NCBI GenBank assembly: GCA_025362795.1 | Contig: JANYFE010000057.1 | Span: forward strand, 1 to 64,000 | Source of the DNA: Rhodobacterales bacterium | Lineage (GTDB): Bacteria > Pseudomonadota > Alphaproteobacteria > Rhodobacterales > Rhodobacteraceae | Reading direction: 5' to 3' | DNA length: 64,000 bases | In this document: piece by piece, positions 44,170-53,556 of the stretch | Numbering within the stretch: position 1 is the first letter of the stretch | Layout of the letters: each line of letters begins with the position of its first letter | Translations under genes and position numbers: made by a program | Notes under the pieces: model-generated | Database searches by the model: none | What the model saw: only the letters and a program-made list of their open reading frames with translations | Told to the model about the DNA's origin: nothing

Positions 44170-44910
44170 TTGGATCAAAACATCGACTATGGGCAGGATG
44201 CCCCCGGCCTGATGCGGGGATTTCTGGGCGGTGGGGTGGCTGCGATTGGTGGGGCGGCGTTTGCGGTTTGGGCCGGATGGGTCTGGGCTGCCCTGCCCTT
44301 GGCGCTGGTGGGTTTGTATCTTTTGGGCATGGCCGCGCTGATGATCACCGAAAGCCGCACCGCCAAAGTGCGCGACCGCGATGCCATTTTGGGCCGTCTG
44401 GCATGGCGTGGCGATGAACGGGTGCTCGACGTGGGCTGTGGGCGCGGGCTGATGTTGATCGGCGCGGCCCTGCGGGTGCCGCAGGGTCATGCCACGGGCG
44501 TTGACCTGTGGCGGGCAGAGGATCAGGCGCACAACTCTGCCGCAGCCACCCTCGCCAACGCGGCTCTTGGGGGTGTTGCGGACCGCGTCACCGTCCAAAC
44601 CGCAGACATGCGCACCTTGCCATTTGCCGATGCGTCTTTTGACCTGGTCCTGTCGGCCTGGGCCGTTCACAATGTGCCGGATACCGCCGGGCGTCATCAG
44701 GCCCTGGCGCAGATGTGGCGCGTCTTGAAACCCGGTGGCACGCTGGCCATCACCGACATCGAGGGTCGCGCCGATTATCCCAAGGCCCTGACCGCCCTTG
44801 GCGCACCGGCGGTCCGCGTGGTGATCCTGCATCCGGTCAAGGACAAGATCACCACCGCGCTGTCGTTTGGGTCTTTTGCGCCGTTCACCGTGCTGGCGGT
44901 CAAGGCCTGA
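44170..44910 (+). CDS. Class I SAM-dependent methyltransferase with N-terminal TM segments
   Basis: A 246-residue protein: two N-terminal hydrophobic segments (about 15-55), then a methyltransferase domain with VLDVGCGRGLMLIGAAL (motif I), VQTADMRTLPFADASFDLVLSAWAVHNV and RVLKPGGTLAITDI. Membrane-bound methyltransferases of this sort often act on lipids or quinones, but no substrate is evident. TTG 44170 is taken for AGGGGG; a GTG at 44146 would add eight residues. It is the only plus-strand gene in this block, divergent from queF and convergent with metK. Confidence 0.82.
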   Translation: MDQNIDYGQDAPGLMRGFLGGGVAAIGGAAFAVWAGWVWAALPLALVGLYLLGMAALMITESRTAKVRDRDAILGRLAWRGDERVLDVGCGRGLMLIGAALRVPQGHATGVDLWRAEDQAHNSAAATLANAALGGVADRVTVQTADMRTLPFADASFDLVLSAWAVHNVPDTAGRHQALAQMWRVLKPGGTLAITDIEGRADYPKALTALGAPAVRVVILHPVKDKITTALSFGSFAPFTVLAVKA

Positions 44911-44928
44911 ACCTGGCCCGCCTGTGGT

Positions 44929-46095
44929 TCAGACGGCTTTCTTCAGCGCCGCGACAAGATCTGTCGCCTCCCAGCTGAACCCGCCGTCTGCTTCCGGTGC
45001 ACGGCCAAAATGGCCATAGGCGCTGGTGCGGGCGTAGATCGGTTTGTTCAGGCCCAGATGGGTGCGGATGCCGCGCGGGGTCAGGTCCATCGACCGTGTG
45101 ACGGCACGTTCGATGATTTCATCGGGGACAGCGCCGGTGCCGTGGGTATCGATGTAGATCGACTGCGGTTCGGCCACGCCGATGGCATAGCTGACTTGCA
45201 GGGTGCAGCGGTCGGCCAGACCGGCTGCCACCACGTTCTTGGCCAGATAGCGCGCGGCATAGGCGGCGGAACGGTCGACCTTGGTCGGGTCTTTGCCGCT
45301 GAACGCGCCGCCGCCGTGGGGGGCTGCCCCGCCGTAAGTGTCCACGATGATCTTGCGGCCGGTCAGGCCCGCATCGCCATCCGGCCCGCCGATCACGAAA
45401 GTTCCGGTTGGGTTGACGTGCCAGACCGTCGCATCGCTGATCCAGCCAGAGGGCAGGATTTCGCGGATATAGGGTTCCACGATGGTGCGCACATCCGCTG
45501 AAGTCTGGCTTTCAGAGCCATGCTGGTGCGACAGCACGATCGACATGACCTCGACCGGTTTGCCACCTTCATAGCGCAGGGTCAGCTGCGATTTGGCGTC
45601 GGGTCGCAGGCTGGGCTCCTGGCCCGATTTGCGCACCTCGGCCAGACGGCGCAGGATGGCATGGGCGTATTGAATGGGGGCCGGCATCAGTTCCGGCGTC
45701 TCGCGGCAGGCGTAACCGAACATGATGCCCTGATCGCCGGCGCCGTCGCGGTCAACACCCTGCGCGATATGGGCCGATTGGCCGTGCAGGTAGTTCTGCA
45801 CTTGCAGGGTGTTCCAGTGGAACTCGTCCTGCTCGTACCCGATGTCCCGCACGCAATCGCGCACAATGCCGTCAATCCGGGCCATCATCGCATCGGTCGC
45901 AGCTTTGGAGGACAGTCCGACCTCGCCACCGACCACGACACGGCCCGTGGTGGCAAACGTCTCGCAGGCCACGCGGGCGTTGGGTTCCTCGGTCAGGAAG
46001 GCATCCAGCACGGCGTCCGACACACGGTCGCACAGTTTATCGGGATGGCCTTCGGACACCGATTCAGAGGTGAAGACATAGGATTTGCGGGTCAT
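44929..46095 (-). CDS. metK: S-adenosylmethionine synthetase
   Basis: Makes SAM from methionine and ATP. The 388-residue enzyme has [15 protein letters not shown] (ATP site), [40 protein letters not shown] and [22 protein letters not shown] 46095 is the usual start. A SAM/SAH riboswitch sits in the leader, so the gene is expected to be repressed by its product. Between lnt and a methyltransferase gene. Confidence 0.97.
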   Translation of the reverse strand: MTRKSYVFTSESVSEGHPDKLCDRVSDAVLDAFLTEEPNARVACETFATTGRVVVGGEVGLSSKAATDAMMARIDGIVRDCVRDIGYEQDEFHWNTLQVQNYLHGQSAHIAQGVDRDGAGDQGIMFGYACRETPELMPAPIQYAHAILRRLAEVRKSGQEPSLRPDAKSQLTLRYEGGKPVEVMSIVLSHQHGSESQTSADVRTIVEPYIREILPSGWISDATVWHVNPTGTFVIGGPDGDAGLTGRKIIVDTYGGAAPHGGGAFSGKDPTKVDRSAAYAARYLAKNVVAAGLADRCTLQVSYAIGVAEPQSIYIDTHGTGAVPDEIIERAVTRSMDLTPRGIRTHLGLNKPIYARTSAYGHFGRAPEADGGFSWEATDLVAALKKAV

Positions 46096-46103
46096 GTGGG
46101 ACG

Positions 46104-46148
46104 TGCTCCGTTGGGTTATCGCCGTCACGCCAGGAAGCCGTTGTGACA
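46104..46148 (-). ncRNA. SAM/SAH riboswitch of metK
   Basis: On the minus strand GUCACAACGGCUUCCUGGCGUGAC forms a 5-bp stem GUCAC/GUGAC around the conserved ACGGCUUCCUGGC loop, followed by GGAGCA nine bases before metK's ATG. These match the conserved core of the SAM/SAH class, known from Rhodobacterales metK leaders, where ligand binding pairs the loop with GGAG and hides the ribosome site. The match is to the recalled consensus; a covariance search was not run. Confidence 0.88.
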
Positions 46149-46183
46149 GTTGGCAAGCGGGGTAGTCCCAAACGGGGTAAGGG

Positions 46184-47665
46184 TCAAGCGGTGGGGCCGC
46201 GCGGCCTGCGCATCGCAAGGCCTGCGCAACCTGCCAGCAACAGCAGCACGGGGATCTCGCCAAACCGGGCATAGGGCGTGGCGGGCAGCGGGCCGGGCAG
46301 GACGGCATCGACAAAGCCGTCAGTGCCAAACGGCAGCGCGGCGGTGATGCGGCCCCGGGCGTCGATCATCTGGGTAACACCGGTGTTGGCGACACGGGCC
46401 AGCGGCAGGCCCTGCTCTACTGCCCGCAGCCTGGCTTGGGCGGCATGCTGGAACGGGCCGCTGAGGGTGCCGAACCAGGCGTCATTGGTGATCTGCAACA
46501 GCCAGCCGGGGCGGCGCGCAGTGCGCAGGTCTTGTGGAAAGACCGCCTCGTAACAGATCAGCGGCAGGACATGGCCCAGTCTGCCAAGGTCCAGCACGGC
46601 AGGCCCCGGCCCGGCGGAATAGGCATTGCCGGTCCGTGCGGCAAAGGCTTCCAGTCCGAACCAGTCATAGGCGAGATCGCCCAGCGGGATGTATTCGCCA
46701 AATGGCACGAGGTGGTGTTTGTCATAGCTGGCAAGAGTGGTGCCATCCGGGCCAAAGACCTGCATCGTGTTCCAGCCGCGCGTGCCCTCGACCCGTTGCA
46801 GGCCAACTGCCACCGGCGCACCGTGGCCCGCAGCCCCGATCATTGCAGGCAGTTCAGGGTTGTCGGCCACCAGATAGGGCAGCGCGGTTTCCGGCCAGAT
46901 CACCAGATCGACCTTTCCAGGGGCAGAGGTTGCGGCCATCAGCCGGTCAAAGTAGACCTGCGCATGGCCGGGATCCCATTTGGCATCTTGCGGTGCATTG
47001 GGTTGCACCAGCCGCAGGGTCAATCCCGTGGCGGTCGGCGCGGGTTGTGAAAGTTGCCACAGGCCAAAGCTCCACATCGCGGCCAGGGTCATGAGCGCTG
47101 CGCCAACCGCCGCGGGGCGCAAGCTGGCGGCAAGACCCGCGATGCACAGCGTCAGCAGGGTCAGCCCGCTGGGCCCGATCAGCGCAGCGACCTGCGCCGG
47201 TGGCGTGTCGATCCAGATATGTCCGATGAGTGCCCAGGGGAATCCGGTCAGCACATAGCCGCGCAACAGTTCCGCCGCCGCCAATGCCGCGACCAGCCCG
47301 ACCACAGGCCGCCGCGCCCGCATCCCCGCCCCACAGGCTGCCGCCCAGAACAGCGCCAGACCGAAGGCGATAAGCACCAGCGCGAACGGGGCCATCCAGC
47401 CGTCGCGGGCGGCGTCAACCAGAAACGGCGAGACGATCCAGTTCAGCGCCAGCCCGAAATAGCCTGCCCCCGCGAACCAACCCAGCCACATCGCGCGGCG
47501 GGTCGGGCCTTTGGCAATAAAGTGCAGCAGCGCGGCAAGGGCGGGCAGGGTCAGGAACCACAAGCCCAAAGGGGCCTGTCCGGTGGCCATGACCGCACCA
47601 AGTACCAAGACGATCGACACCGGTCGCCAGCCGGGAAAGCCGGTTTCCCGGAATGGGCGCCGCAT
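46184..47665 (-). CDS. lnt: Apolipoprotein N-acyltransferase
   Basis: Adds the third acyl chain to lipoproteins at the inner membrane. The 493-residue protein has about eight TM segments, then a nitrilase-type periplasmic domain with catalytic Glu259 (WPETALPY), Lys316 ([15 protein letters not shown]) and Cys371 (LICYEAVFP). [10 protein letters not shown] and [13 protein letters not shown] complete it. Together with corC and ybeY upstream it is the standard ybeY-corC-lnt operon. Its start is 4 bases after the corC stop. Confidence 0.96.
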   Translation of the reverse strand: MRRPFRETGFPGWRPVSIVLVLGAVMATGQAPLGLWFLTLPALAALLHFIAKGPTRRAMWLGWFAGAGYFGLALNWIVSPFLVDAARDGWMAPFALVLIAFGLALFWAAACGAGMRARRPVVGLVAALAAAELLRGYVLTGFPWALIGHIWIDTPPAQVAALIGPSGLTLLTLCIAGLAASLRPAAVGAALMTLAAMWSFGLWQLSQPAPTATGLTLRLVQPNAPQDAKWDPGHAQVYFDRLMAATSAPGKVDLVIWPETALPYLVADNPELPAMIGAAGHGAPVAVGLQRVEGTRGWNTMQVFGPDGTTLASYDKHHLVPFGEYIPLGDLAYDWFGLEAFAARTGNAYSAGPGPAVLDLGRLGHVLPLICYEAVFPQDLRTARRPGWLLQITNDAWFGTLSGPFQHAAQARLRAVEQGLPLARVANTGVTQMIDARGRITAALPFGTDGFVDAVLPGPLPATPYARFGEIPVLLLLAGCAGLAMRRPRGPTA

Positions 47666-47668
47666 GCG

Positions 47669-48583
47669 TCAGGCCGCCCCTTTGGCTTCGGCAGCGACGG
47701 CTCCTGGCAGGCGCACCCGCACCCGCTTGATCCGGCGCGGATCGGCGTCGACCACTTCGAATTCCACGCCAGACTCGTGCGGCACAATCTCGCCCCGCGC
47801 CGGCATCCGCCCGGTGCGCAGCATCACCAGACCGCCCAGCGTGTCGATATCCTGATCGTCTGCCGTGGTGCGCAGGGTCACACCCAGCGCGGTTTCAAAC
47901 TCGTCCAGGGGCGCGGTGGCCTGCACCAGAAAGACGCCTTCGGCTTCCTCCTTCCACAGGTTGCCCTCGTCTTCGTCATGCTCGTCCTCGATTTCGCCGA
48001 TGACGGTTTCGATCAGGTCTTCGATGGTGACAAGCCCGTCGACCCCGCCATATTCGTCGATGACCAGCGCCATATGGACCCGTTCGCGCTGCATCTTTTG
48101 CAGCAACACACCCACCGGCATCGACGGTGGTGCGTACAGAACCGGCCGCAGCATCTTGCGCATCGAAAACTTGCCGCCCGGCCCAAAGCCATATTGCAGC
48201 GCCAGATCCTTCAGCAAGATCAGCCCCTGCGGATGGTCCAGCGTGCCTTTGTAAACCGGCACCCGGCTGAAACCATGTTCGCGGAACACCTCGACCAGGG
48301 CATCCTTGCCAATGTCCAGCGGTACCGCGACAATCTCGACCTTCGGGATCGCCACGTCATCGACGCGCAACCGGCGCAGGTTGCCCATGCCATGCGTGGC
48401 CGTGGTTTGCACCGCCTGCGGGGCGGGATTGGCGGTGTCGGGTTTGGCCGGGGCTGGATCGGCAGGGGAAATTGCGTTCATCAGCCGGCCGAAAAAGCCG
48501 CGATTTGCGGGTTCGGCGGGGTCGTCTGCGGTCGCGGTCCGCGCAGATTGCGCGGTCTCGGACCCATTACTGCTACTGCCCAT
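47669..48583 (-). CDS. CorC/HlyC family CBS-domain protein
   Basis: A 304-residue soluble protein with a pair of CBS domains (VDDVAIPKVEIVAVP to ILLKDLALQY, and VLYAPPSMPVGVLLQKMQ to LVTIEDLIETVIGEI) and a C-terminal CorC_HlyC domain (FLVQATAPLDEFETALG to GRMPARGEIVPHESGVEFEVV). There is no membrane DUF21 domain, as in E. coli CorC, where it supports Mg/Co handling. The first 60 residues are low complexity. Operon with ybeY and lnt. Confidence 0.92.
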   Translation of the reverse strand: MGSSSNGSETAQSARTATADDPAEPANRGFFGRLMNAISPADPAPAKPDTANPAPQAVQTTATHGMGNLRRLRVDDVAIPKVEIVAVPLDIGKDALVEVFREHGFSRVPVYKGTLDHPQGLILLKDLALQYGFGPGGKFSMRKMLRPVLYAPPSMPVGVLLQKMQRERVHMALVIDEYGGVDGLVTIEDLIETVIGEIEDEHDEDEGNLWKEEAEGVFLVQATAPLDEFETALGVTLRTTADDQDIDTLGGLVMLRTGRMPARGEIVPHESGVEFEVVDADPRRIKRVRVRLPGAVAAEAKGAA

Positions 48584-48624
48584 CGGTCCTTTGTCCAGAA
48601 ATGACCCCCTCGAGGGAGCCGCGC

Positions 48625-49128
48625 CTAATATGGGTCAGAAAGCCCGAGAGTTGCAAGTATCCGCACCTCAGTCGCCTCCATGACCGCTGCATCGCCATCA
48701 CGGATGTGATCATAACCCAGGCAATGTAACAGTCCGTGGATGATTAAATGGGCGACATGGTCAGCCATCGGCTTGCCCGCCTCGGTCGCCTCGCGCTGGC
48801 AGGTGTCATAGGCGATAGCGATATCGCCCAGGGATTCGGGGTTGTCTGGGCTGGCAGGGGTGGGACAATCGGGTTGCCCGCCATCCTCCTCCGCAGCCAG
48901 TTCCTCAGTGGGCCAGCTCAGCACATTGGTCGGTGTCGGCTTGCCCCGGAACTCGGCATTGAGCGTGGCGATGCGGGCATCGTCGCAGGCCATCAGGACG
49001 ACGGTGAAGCCGGCTTTCGGCAGGTGGAGTTCAGTGAGGGTGGCTTGCACGGTGCGCAAGGCCAGCGGCTCCAGCCCGAATGCCTGCCAGCGGGGGTCTT
49101 CAATGACGCAATCGACTAGGGGTTCCAT
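48625..49128 (-). CDS. ybeY: Endoribonuclease YbeY
   Basis: A 167-residue zinc-dependent RNase used in 16S rRNA 3' maturation and ribosome quality control. The metal site HGLLHCLGYDHIRDGDA fits the HxxxHxxGxxH pattern; GDIAIAYDTCQREA and RGKPTPTNVLSWP are conserved. ATG 49128 follows GAGCAGG; the frame is open upstream to 49146. It heads ybeY-corC-lnt, whose usual neighbour phoH is separated here. Confidence 0.93.
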   Translation of the reverse strand: MEPLVDCVIEDPRWQAFGLEPLALRTVQATLTELHLPKAGFTVVLMACDDARIATLNAEFRGKPTPTNVLSWPTEELAAEEDGGQPDCPTPASPDNPESLGDIAIAYDTCQREATEAGKPMADHVAHLIIHGLLHCLGYDHIRDGDAAVMEATEVRILATLGLSDPY

Positions 49129-49222
49129 ATGCCTGCTCTGACCCAACGCTCCTCATTCCCTTACGGTCATTCCTCGTGCCGCGCCAGCGAGGAGCGCCCG
49201 CAAGGAAGCGATGAGCGGCTGG

Positions 49223-49609
49223 CTATCTCGCGTACGGAAACACCGCCCGGATGCGCGGGTCGCGGCACCAGAGGGCTGTCCACATGAAGGTGCCCAGATA
49301 GACCGTGAACAGGGTGTGGCTGTAAAGCCCTGCGTGTGCGTGCAGATTGGTGGCCAATGCCCCGCCCAACAGCCCCATCATCAGCACGGCGCCCAGCAGG
49401 GCGGTTGACGGGTAAAGGAACAGCAGGGTAAAGCCCACCTCCATGCAGCCGATCAGGATCAGCGGTGCGTCGGGCCAGCCCAATGCGGTCATCGTGTCCT
49501 GCGCCACTGCCATGCCCGCCAGTTTCGGCAATGCAGACGCCCCGAACATGAACAGCGCAAACAGGGCCGACATCACCCAGCCGCTACGCCTGAGAGTGGT
49601 TTCAGACAT
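49223..49609 (-). CDS. DoxX family membrane protein
   Basis: A 128-residue inner-membrane protein with four hydrophobic segments (about 8-28, 45-66, 70-92, 100-120) and the DoxX-like core MTALGWPDAPLILIGCMEVGFTLLFLYPSTALLGAVLMMGLLGGALATNLHAHAG. DoxX proteins are linked to quinone-dependent redox; many members have no known substrate. ATG 49609 is chosen behind GGGAGA; the upstream TTG is less suitable. Its upstream operator-like site matches two others in this window. Confidence 0.85.
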   Translation of the reverse strand: MSETTLRRSGWVMSALFALFMFGASALPKLAGMAVAQDTMTALGWPDAPLILIGCMEVGFTLLFLYPSTALLGAVLMMGLLGGALATNLHAHAGLYSHTLFTVYLGTFMWTALWCRDPRIRAVFPYAR

Positions 49610-49627
49610 GAACAATTCTCCCGATGG

Positions 49628-49643
49628 CTAGCTGATTGACTAA
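49628..49643 (-). promoter_or_regulatory. Operator-like site upstream of doxX
   Basis: TTAGTCAATCAGCTAG on the minus strand, 18 bases before ATG 49609, shares TTASTNNANNAGCTAR with the sites at 4987-5002 and 27799-27814. Confidence 0.6.
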
Positions 49644-49753
49644 CAGTTCAGGTGGTTTGTCAAGCCGCTCGCAGCAGGCTGGAGTGCGATCTGGCCGGAA
49701 CCTAATCCCGTCATGCAGCGTTGCAATGCCGATGGTTGATGTGGGGCAAACCG

Positions 49754-50794
49754 ATGAAATCCGGTCCGGAAAAACAAGATGCCTCACATCAAGGCAGATG
49801 GGCACGACTGCTGGCACGCACAACCGAGATCCGGTCTGACTTAGGGGCCATGTCAGATGATCTCAACCGCCGCGTTGGCGCATTGTCACGTGCAAGAATT
49901 GCAGGAAGATTGCCAAGATTTGACATTCCGGGCCTTCTGTTCACCGGCAAACGTGTCTGGCAAGAGATTGCCACAGACCGGGTATTGAGTGTCGCCGGTG
50001 GACTGACATTTTTTGCCCTGCTGGCGCTGTTCCCCGCGATCACGGCCATCGTGTCGATTTTTGGCCTTTTCGCCGACCCGGCAGAGGTCGGCTCATATCT
50101 TGCCGGATTTACGTCCGTCCTGCCGAACGATTCGGCAACGCTGCTGGTGGATCAGGCAAGGATGATTTCTGCGGAAAATCCTGCCAATCTGTCGCTGGCA
50201 GCGGTCGCGGGTCTTGTTTTTGCACTGTGGTCGGCGAACGGCGGGACCAAGGCGCTGATCGAGGCGCTGAATGTGGCCTATGGCGTGCCAGAGACGCGCG
50301 GGTTCGTGCGGCTTCACCTGATTTCGCTCGGCTCAACGGTGTGTGGGATATTGACAGCGCTGGTGCTGATTGTCGCCGTGGCGATCCTGCCTGCCGCGCT
50401 CAATTTTGTCTGGCTCGGGGGGATCGCGGGGCCAGTGTTGCTGATCTCGCGTTGGCCTGCGATTTTTCTGGTGATGCTGGGGCTGCTCGCTGTGATTTAT
50501 CGCTGGGGATCAAACCGGCGTGATGCGGCGTGGCGCTGGATCACGCCGGGTGCCGTGTTGGCATCAAGCGGTCTGATCGTATTTTCACTGCTGTTCAGCT
50601 GGTACGCCAGCAACATCAGCGATTTGAACCGTACCTACGGCTCTCTTGGTGCTGTCGTCGCACTGATGATCTGGATGTGGATGTCCGCCACGGTCATCCT
50701 TGTCGGGGCTGAACTTAACGCAGAGTTGGACCGACAGACCTTGAATGCCGAAAAGAAGGGGCCGGTCGCAGCCCCGCCCGACGGGATGCGCTAG
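49754..50794 (+). CDS. YihY/BrkB family membrane protein
   Basis: A 346-residue polytopic inner-membrane protein. It shows the family pattern LSVAGGLTFFALLALFPAITAIVSIFGLFADP, WSANGGTKALIEALNVAYGV (conserved Asn) and YGSLGAVVALMIWMWMSATVILVGAELNAELDRQ. Six TM segments are predicted by eye. The YihY family is no longer regarded as tRNase; function is unclear. The start is uncertain: ATG 49754 (GGGGC upstream) or ATG 49850 (AGGGG upstream). Confidence 0.86.
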   Translation: MKSGPEKQDASHQGRWARLLARTTEIRSDLGAMSDDLNRRVGALSRARIAGRLPRFDIPGLLFTGKRVWQEIATDRVLSVAGGLTFFALLALFPAITAIVSIFGLFADPAEVGSYLAGFTSVLPNDSATLLVDQARMISAENPANLSLAAVAGLVFALWSANGGTKALIEALNVAYGVPETRGFVRLHLISLGSTVCGILTALVLIVAVAILPAALNFVWLGGIAGPVLLISRWPAIFLVMLGLLAVIYRWGSNRRDAAWRWITPGAVLASSGLIVFSLLFSWYASNISDLNRTYGSLGAVVALMIWMWMSATVILVGAELNAELDRQTLNAEKKGPVAAPPDGMR

Positions 50795-50941
50795 GGATTG
50801 TTTGCTGGACAGACCCCGCATCTCCGCCTATATGAGCCACGCTGTCGTTTCAGGCAGTTCCGGGATTCCGACTTGAAACCCGACAAGACCGGCGGAGCCA
50901 ACCGCAAGGCCAGTGAAAACAAGAGAAAAGGATCAGACTGC

Positions 50942-52624
50942 ATGTGCGCTAAAGCGACTATGGAAGACTTCGAAGCCCTGCTGAAGGAAAGCTTCGAAAT
51001 TGACACGCCCGCCGAGGGAACCGTTGTCAAAGGCAAGGTCATCGCCATCGAGGCGGGCCAGGCCATTATCGATGTCGGCTACAAGATGGAAGGCCGCATC
51101 GACCTCAAGGAATTTGCGAACCCCGGCGAACAGCCCGACATCAAGGTCGGCGATGAAGTCGAGGTCTATCTGGACCGCGTGGAAAATGCCCGTGGCGAAG
51201 CTCAGATCAGCCGCGAGAAAGCCCGCCGCGAAGAAGCCTGGGACCGTCTGGAAAAAGCCTATGCCACCGAAACCCGCGTCGATGGCGCGATCTTCGGTCG
51301 TGTCAAAGGCGGTTTCACGGTGGATCTGGGCGGCGCTGTGGCGTTCTTGCCCGGCTCTCAGGTTGACGTTCGCCCGGGGCGGGATGCTGGCCCGTTGATG
51401 GGCATGAAGCAGCCGTTCCAGATTCTGAAGATGGACCGTCGCCGTGGCAATATCGTGGTCTCGCGTCGTGCGATCCTTGAAGAATCGCGTGCCGAACAGC
51501 GTGCCGAGGTTATCGGCAATCTGACCGAAGGTCAGGCGATTGACGGCGTGGTCAAGAACATCACCGAATACGGTGCGTTTGTCGACCTTGGCGGCGTTGA
51601 CGGCCTGTTGCACGTCACCGACATGGCGTGGCGTCGCGTCAACCATCCGTCGGAAATCCTTGCCATTGGTGAGACTGTCAAAGTGCAGGTCATCAAGATC
51701 AACAAGGAAACCCACCGCATTTCGCTGGGCATGAAGCAGTTGCAATCCGATCCGTGGGATGCTGTTGAAAAAGACTACGCCATCGGCACCGTCCACAAGG
51801 GCCGCGTCACCAACATCACCGATTACGGCGCTTTCGTCGAATTGGAAGCGGGCGTCGAAGGTCTGGTGCACGTCTCCGAAATGTCGTGGACCAAGAAGAA
51901 CGTCCATCCCGGCAAGATCGTCTCGACCTCTCAGGAAGTCGAAGTCATGGTGCTGGAGATTGACAGCGCCAAGCGTCGCGTTTCCCTGGGCCTCAAGCAG
52001 ACCCAGCGCAACCCGTGGGAAGTCTTTGCCGAAACCCATCCGGTCGGCACCGCGATTGAAGGCGAAGTCAAGAACATCACCGAATTCGGTCTGTTCGTCG
52101 GCCTCGACAATGACATCGACGGCATGGTCCACCTGTCTGACCTGTCGTGGGATCAGCGCGGCGAAGAAGCCATCGCCAACTACCGCAAGGGCGACACGGT
52201 CAAGGCCGCCGTCACCGAAGTGGATGTCGAGAAAGAGCGGATTTCGCTGTCGGTCAAAGCCCTTGGCGATGACACGTTCACCGATGCCGTTGATGGCGTG
52301 AAGCGTGGCGGGATCATCACCGTCGAAGTGTCGGCCATCGAAGAAGGCGGCATCGAAGTGGATTACAACGGTGCCAAGTCGTTCATCCGCCGGTCTGACC
52401 TGTCGCGCGACCGGGCTGACCAGCGCCCCGAGCGTTTCGGGGTCGGTGACAAGATCGACGTCCGCGTGACCAACATCGACCCCAAGACCCGCAAACTGGG
52501 TCTGTCGATCAAGGCGCGCGAGATTGCCGAAGAGAAAGAAGCTGTCGAACAATACGGCTCCTCCGATTCGGGCGCCTCGCTTGGCGACATCCTGGGTGCA
52601 GCGCTGAAGGGCGATCGCAGCTAA
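50942..52624 (+). CDS. rpsA: 30S ribosomal protein S1
   Basis: A 560-residue mRNA-binding ribosomal protein with six S1/OB repeats spaced about every 85 residues; clear cores include GFTVDLGGAVAFLPGSQVD, VDLGGVDGLLHVTDMAW, VELEAGVEGLVHVSEMSW and VGLDNDIDGMVHLSDLSW. ATG 50942 (MCAKATMEDFEALLKESFE) fits the order's usual start; AAAGGA lies about eight bases upstream. A 147-base leader separates it from yihY. Standard rpsA-ihfB gene pair; a terminator lies between them. Confidence 0.97.
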   Translation: MCAKATMEDFEALLKESFEIDTPAEGTVVKGKVIAIEAGQAIIDVGYKMEGRIDLKEFANPGEQPDIKVGDEVEVYLDRVENARGEAQISREKARREEAWDRLEKAYATETRVDGAIFGRVKGGFTVDLGGAVAFLPGSQVDVRPGRDAGPLMGMKQPFQILKMDRRRGNIVVSRRAILEESRAEQRAEVIGNLTEGQAIDGVVKNITEYGAFVDLGGVDGLLHVTDMAWRRVNHPSEILAIGETVKVQVIKINKETHRISLGMKQLQSDPWDAVEKDYAIGTVHKGRVTNITDYGAFVELEAGVEGLVHVSEMSWTKKNVHPGKIVSTSQEVEVMVLEIDSAKRRVSLGLKQTQRNPWEVFAETHPVGTAIEGEVKNITEFGLFVGLDNDIDGMVHLSDLSWDQRGEEAIANYRKGDTVKAAVTEVDVEKERISLSVKALGDDTFTDAVDGVKRGGIITVEVSAIEEGGIEVDYNGAKSFIRRSDLSRDRADQRPERFGVGDKIDVRVTNIDPKTRKLGLSIKAREIAEEKEAVEQYGSSDSGASLGDILGAALKGDRS

Positions 52625-52643
52625 ATTGACGCTTCGTGAATGG

Positions 52644-52669
52644 AGGCCCCGTCGCAAGGCGGGGCCTTT
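52644..52669 (+). terminator. Intrinsic terminator of rpsA
   Basis: An 8-bp stem AGGCCCCG/CGGGGCCT with 8-base loop, 20 bases after the rpsA stop, is followed by a short TTT. Confidence 0.75.
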
Positions 52670-52807
52670 GGCGTTTGGGGCTGTTTTTGCAGATGAATTT
52701 CATTTGTGCAGCCCGAGATTTTGCCTATAGTCGGCAAAGACGTGAACAAGAGTGGCACCAAACGGACCGGAACAGGGACGGGGCGACCACGTGGGGGGAT
52801 ATCTCGG

Positions 52808-53089
52808 ATGATCCGTTCGGAACTGATCCAGAAGATTGCGGACGTCAATCCGCACCTGACACAGCGGCATGTGGAACGTATCGTCAATACGGTGTTCGAA
52901 GAGATCATCGCAGCGCTGGCCAAGGGCGACCGGGTCGAGTTGCGTGGCTTCGGGGCTTTTTCGGTAAAGGCGCGCGATGCCCGCACCGGGCGCAACCCGC
53001 GGACCGGCGAAGCCGTTCAGGTCGATGACAAGAAGGTGCCGTTCTTCAAGACTGGCAAACTGCTGCGGGACCGGCTGAACGGCAAGTAG
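52808..53089 (+). CDS. ihfB: Integration host factor subunit beta
   Basis: A 93-residue HU/IHF-family DNA-bending protein. [62 protein letters not shown] (beta-arm with Pro) and [15 protein letters not shown] match IhfB rather than HU. GGGGGGATATCTCGG is the ribosome site before ATG 52808. Partner of IhfA elsewhere. Follows rpsA, as in most proteobacteria. Confidence 0.95.
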   Translation: MIRSELIQKIADVNPHLTQRHVERIVNTVFEEIIAALAKGDRVELRGFGAFSVKARDARTGRNPRTGEAVQVDDKKVPFFKTGKLLRDRLNGK

Positions 53090-53195
53090 TCACCCGAACG
53101 GCGCGTAATCCGCTGAGCGGCACACTGGCGGCTTGCAGTAAGGTGCGCCTGCCCTGATACTTGGGGCCGCATCCTTCTTGCCATAGGCGCATTCC

Positions 53196-53555
53196 ATGAC
53201 CCGAGCGTTTCGCTATCTGTTGCTGGCCTTGCTGACCATCGTGCTGTTGACGGTGGCTTTGGCCAATCGTGCCGTGATCGAGGTGCATCTGTTGCCCGAC
53301 GACCTGGCCGCCCTGCTGGGGGTCACAGCCATGGTGCAGGTGCCGATCTACCTGTTGCTGTTCGCGGGTATCGCGGTGGGTTTGCTGGTCGGGTTTGTCT
53401 GGGAATGGTTGCGCGAACACAAGCACCGCAAGGTCGCGCGGGTGCAGACCAGAGCGGTGGGCAAGCTGGAACGTGAACTGGCCACGATCAAGGACCAGAG
53501 CTCGCTGCCCGATGATGACGTGCTGGCACTGCTGGCCAGGCCCAAGGCCCGCTGA
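53196..53555 (+). CDS. LapA domain (DUF1049) membrane protein
   Basis: A 119-residue protein with two TM helices (about 5-23 and 44-70) and a cytoplasmic coiled-coil with [33 protein letters not shown], the LapA/YciS pattern. In E. coli LapA works with LapB in LPS-synthesis control. The stop is one base before the trpF GTG, so it is translated with trpF. LapA normally follows ihfB. Confidence 0.9.
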   Translation: MTRAFRYLLLALLTIVLLTVALANRAVIEVHLLPDDLAALLGVTAMVQVPIYLLLFAGIAVGLLVGFVWEWLREHKHRKVARVQTRAVGKLERELATIKDQSSLPDDDVLALLARPKAR

Positions 53556-53556
53556 A

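Noticed and set aside
39953-44212. A 1419-codon open frame on the plus strand
   Set aside because: It runs antisense through cmk, aroA, the DUF2306 gene, trmB and queF. Its composition is Arg/His/Gly/Pro-rich with no domain or signal, as expected of a stop-free shadow in GC-rich DNA.
49129-49222. Imperfect inverted repeat between ybeY and doxX as an inversion arm
   Set aside because: CGCTCCTCATTCCC and its imperfect partner pair only partly, and no matching copy was found near 38.5 kb, so it does not support homologous recombination.
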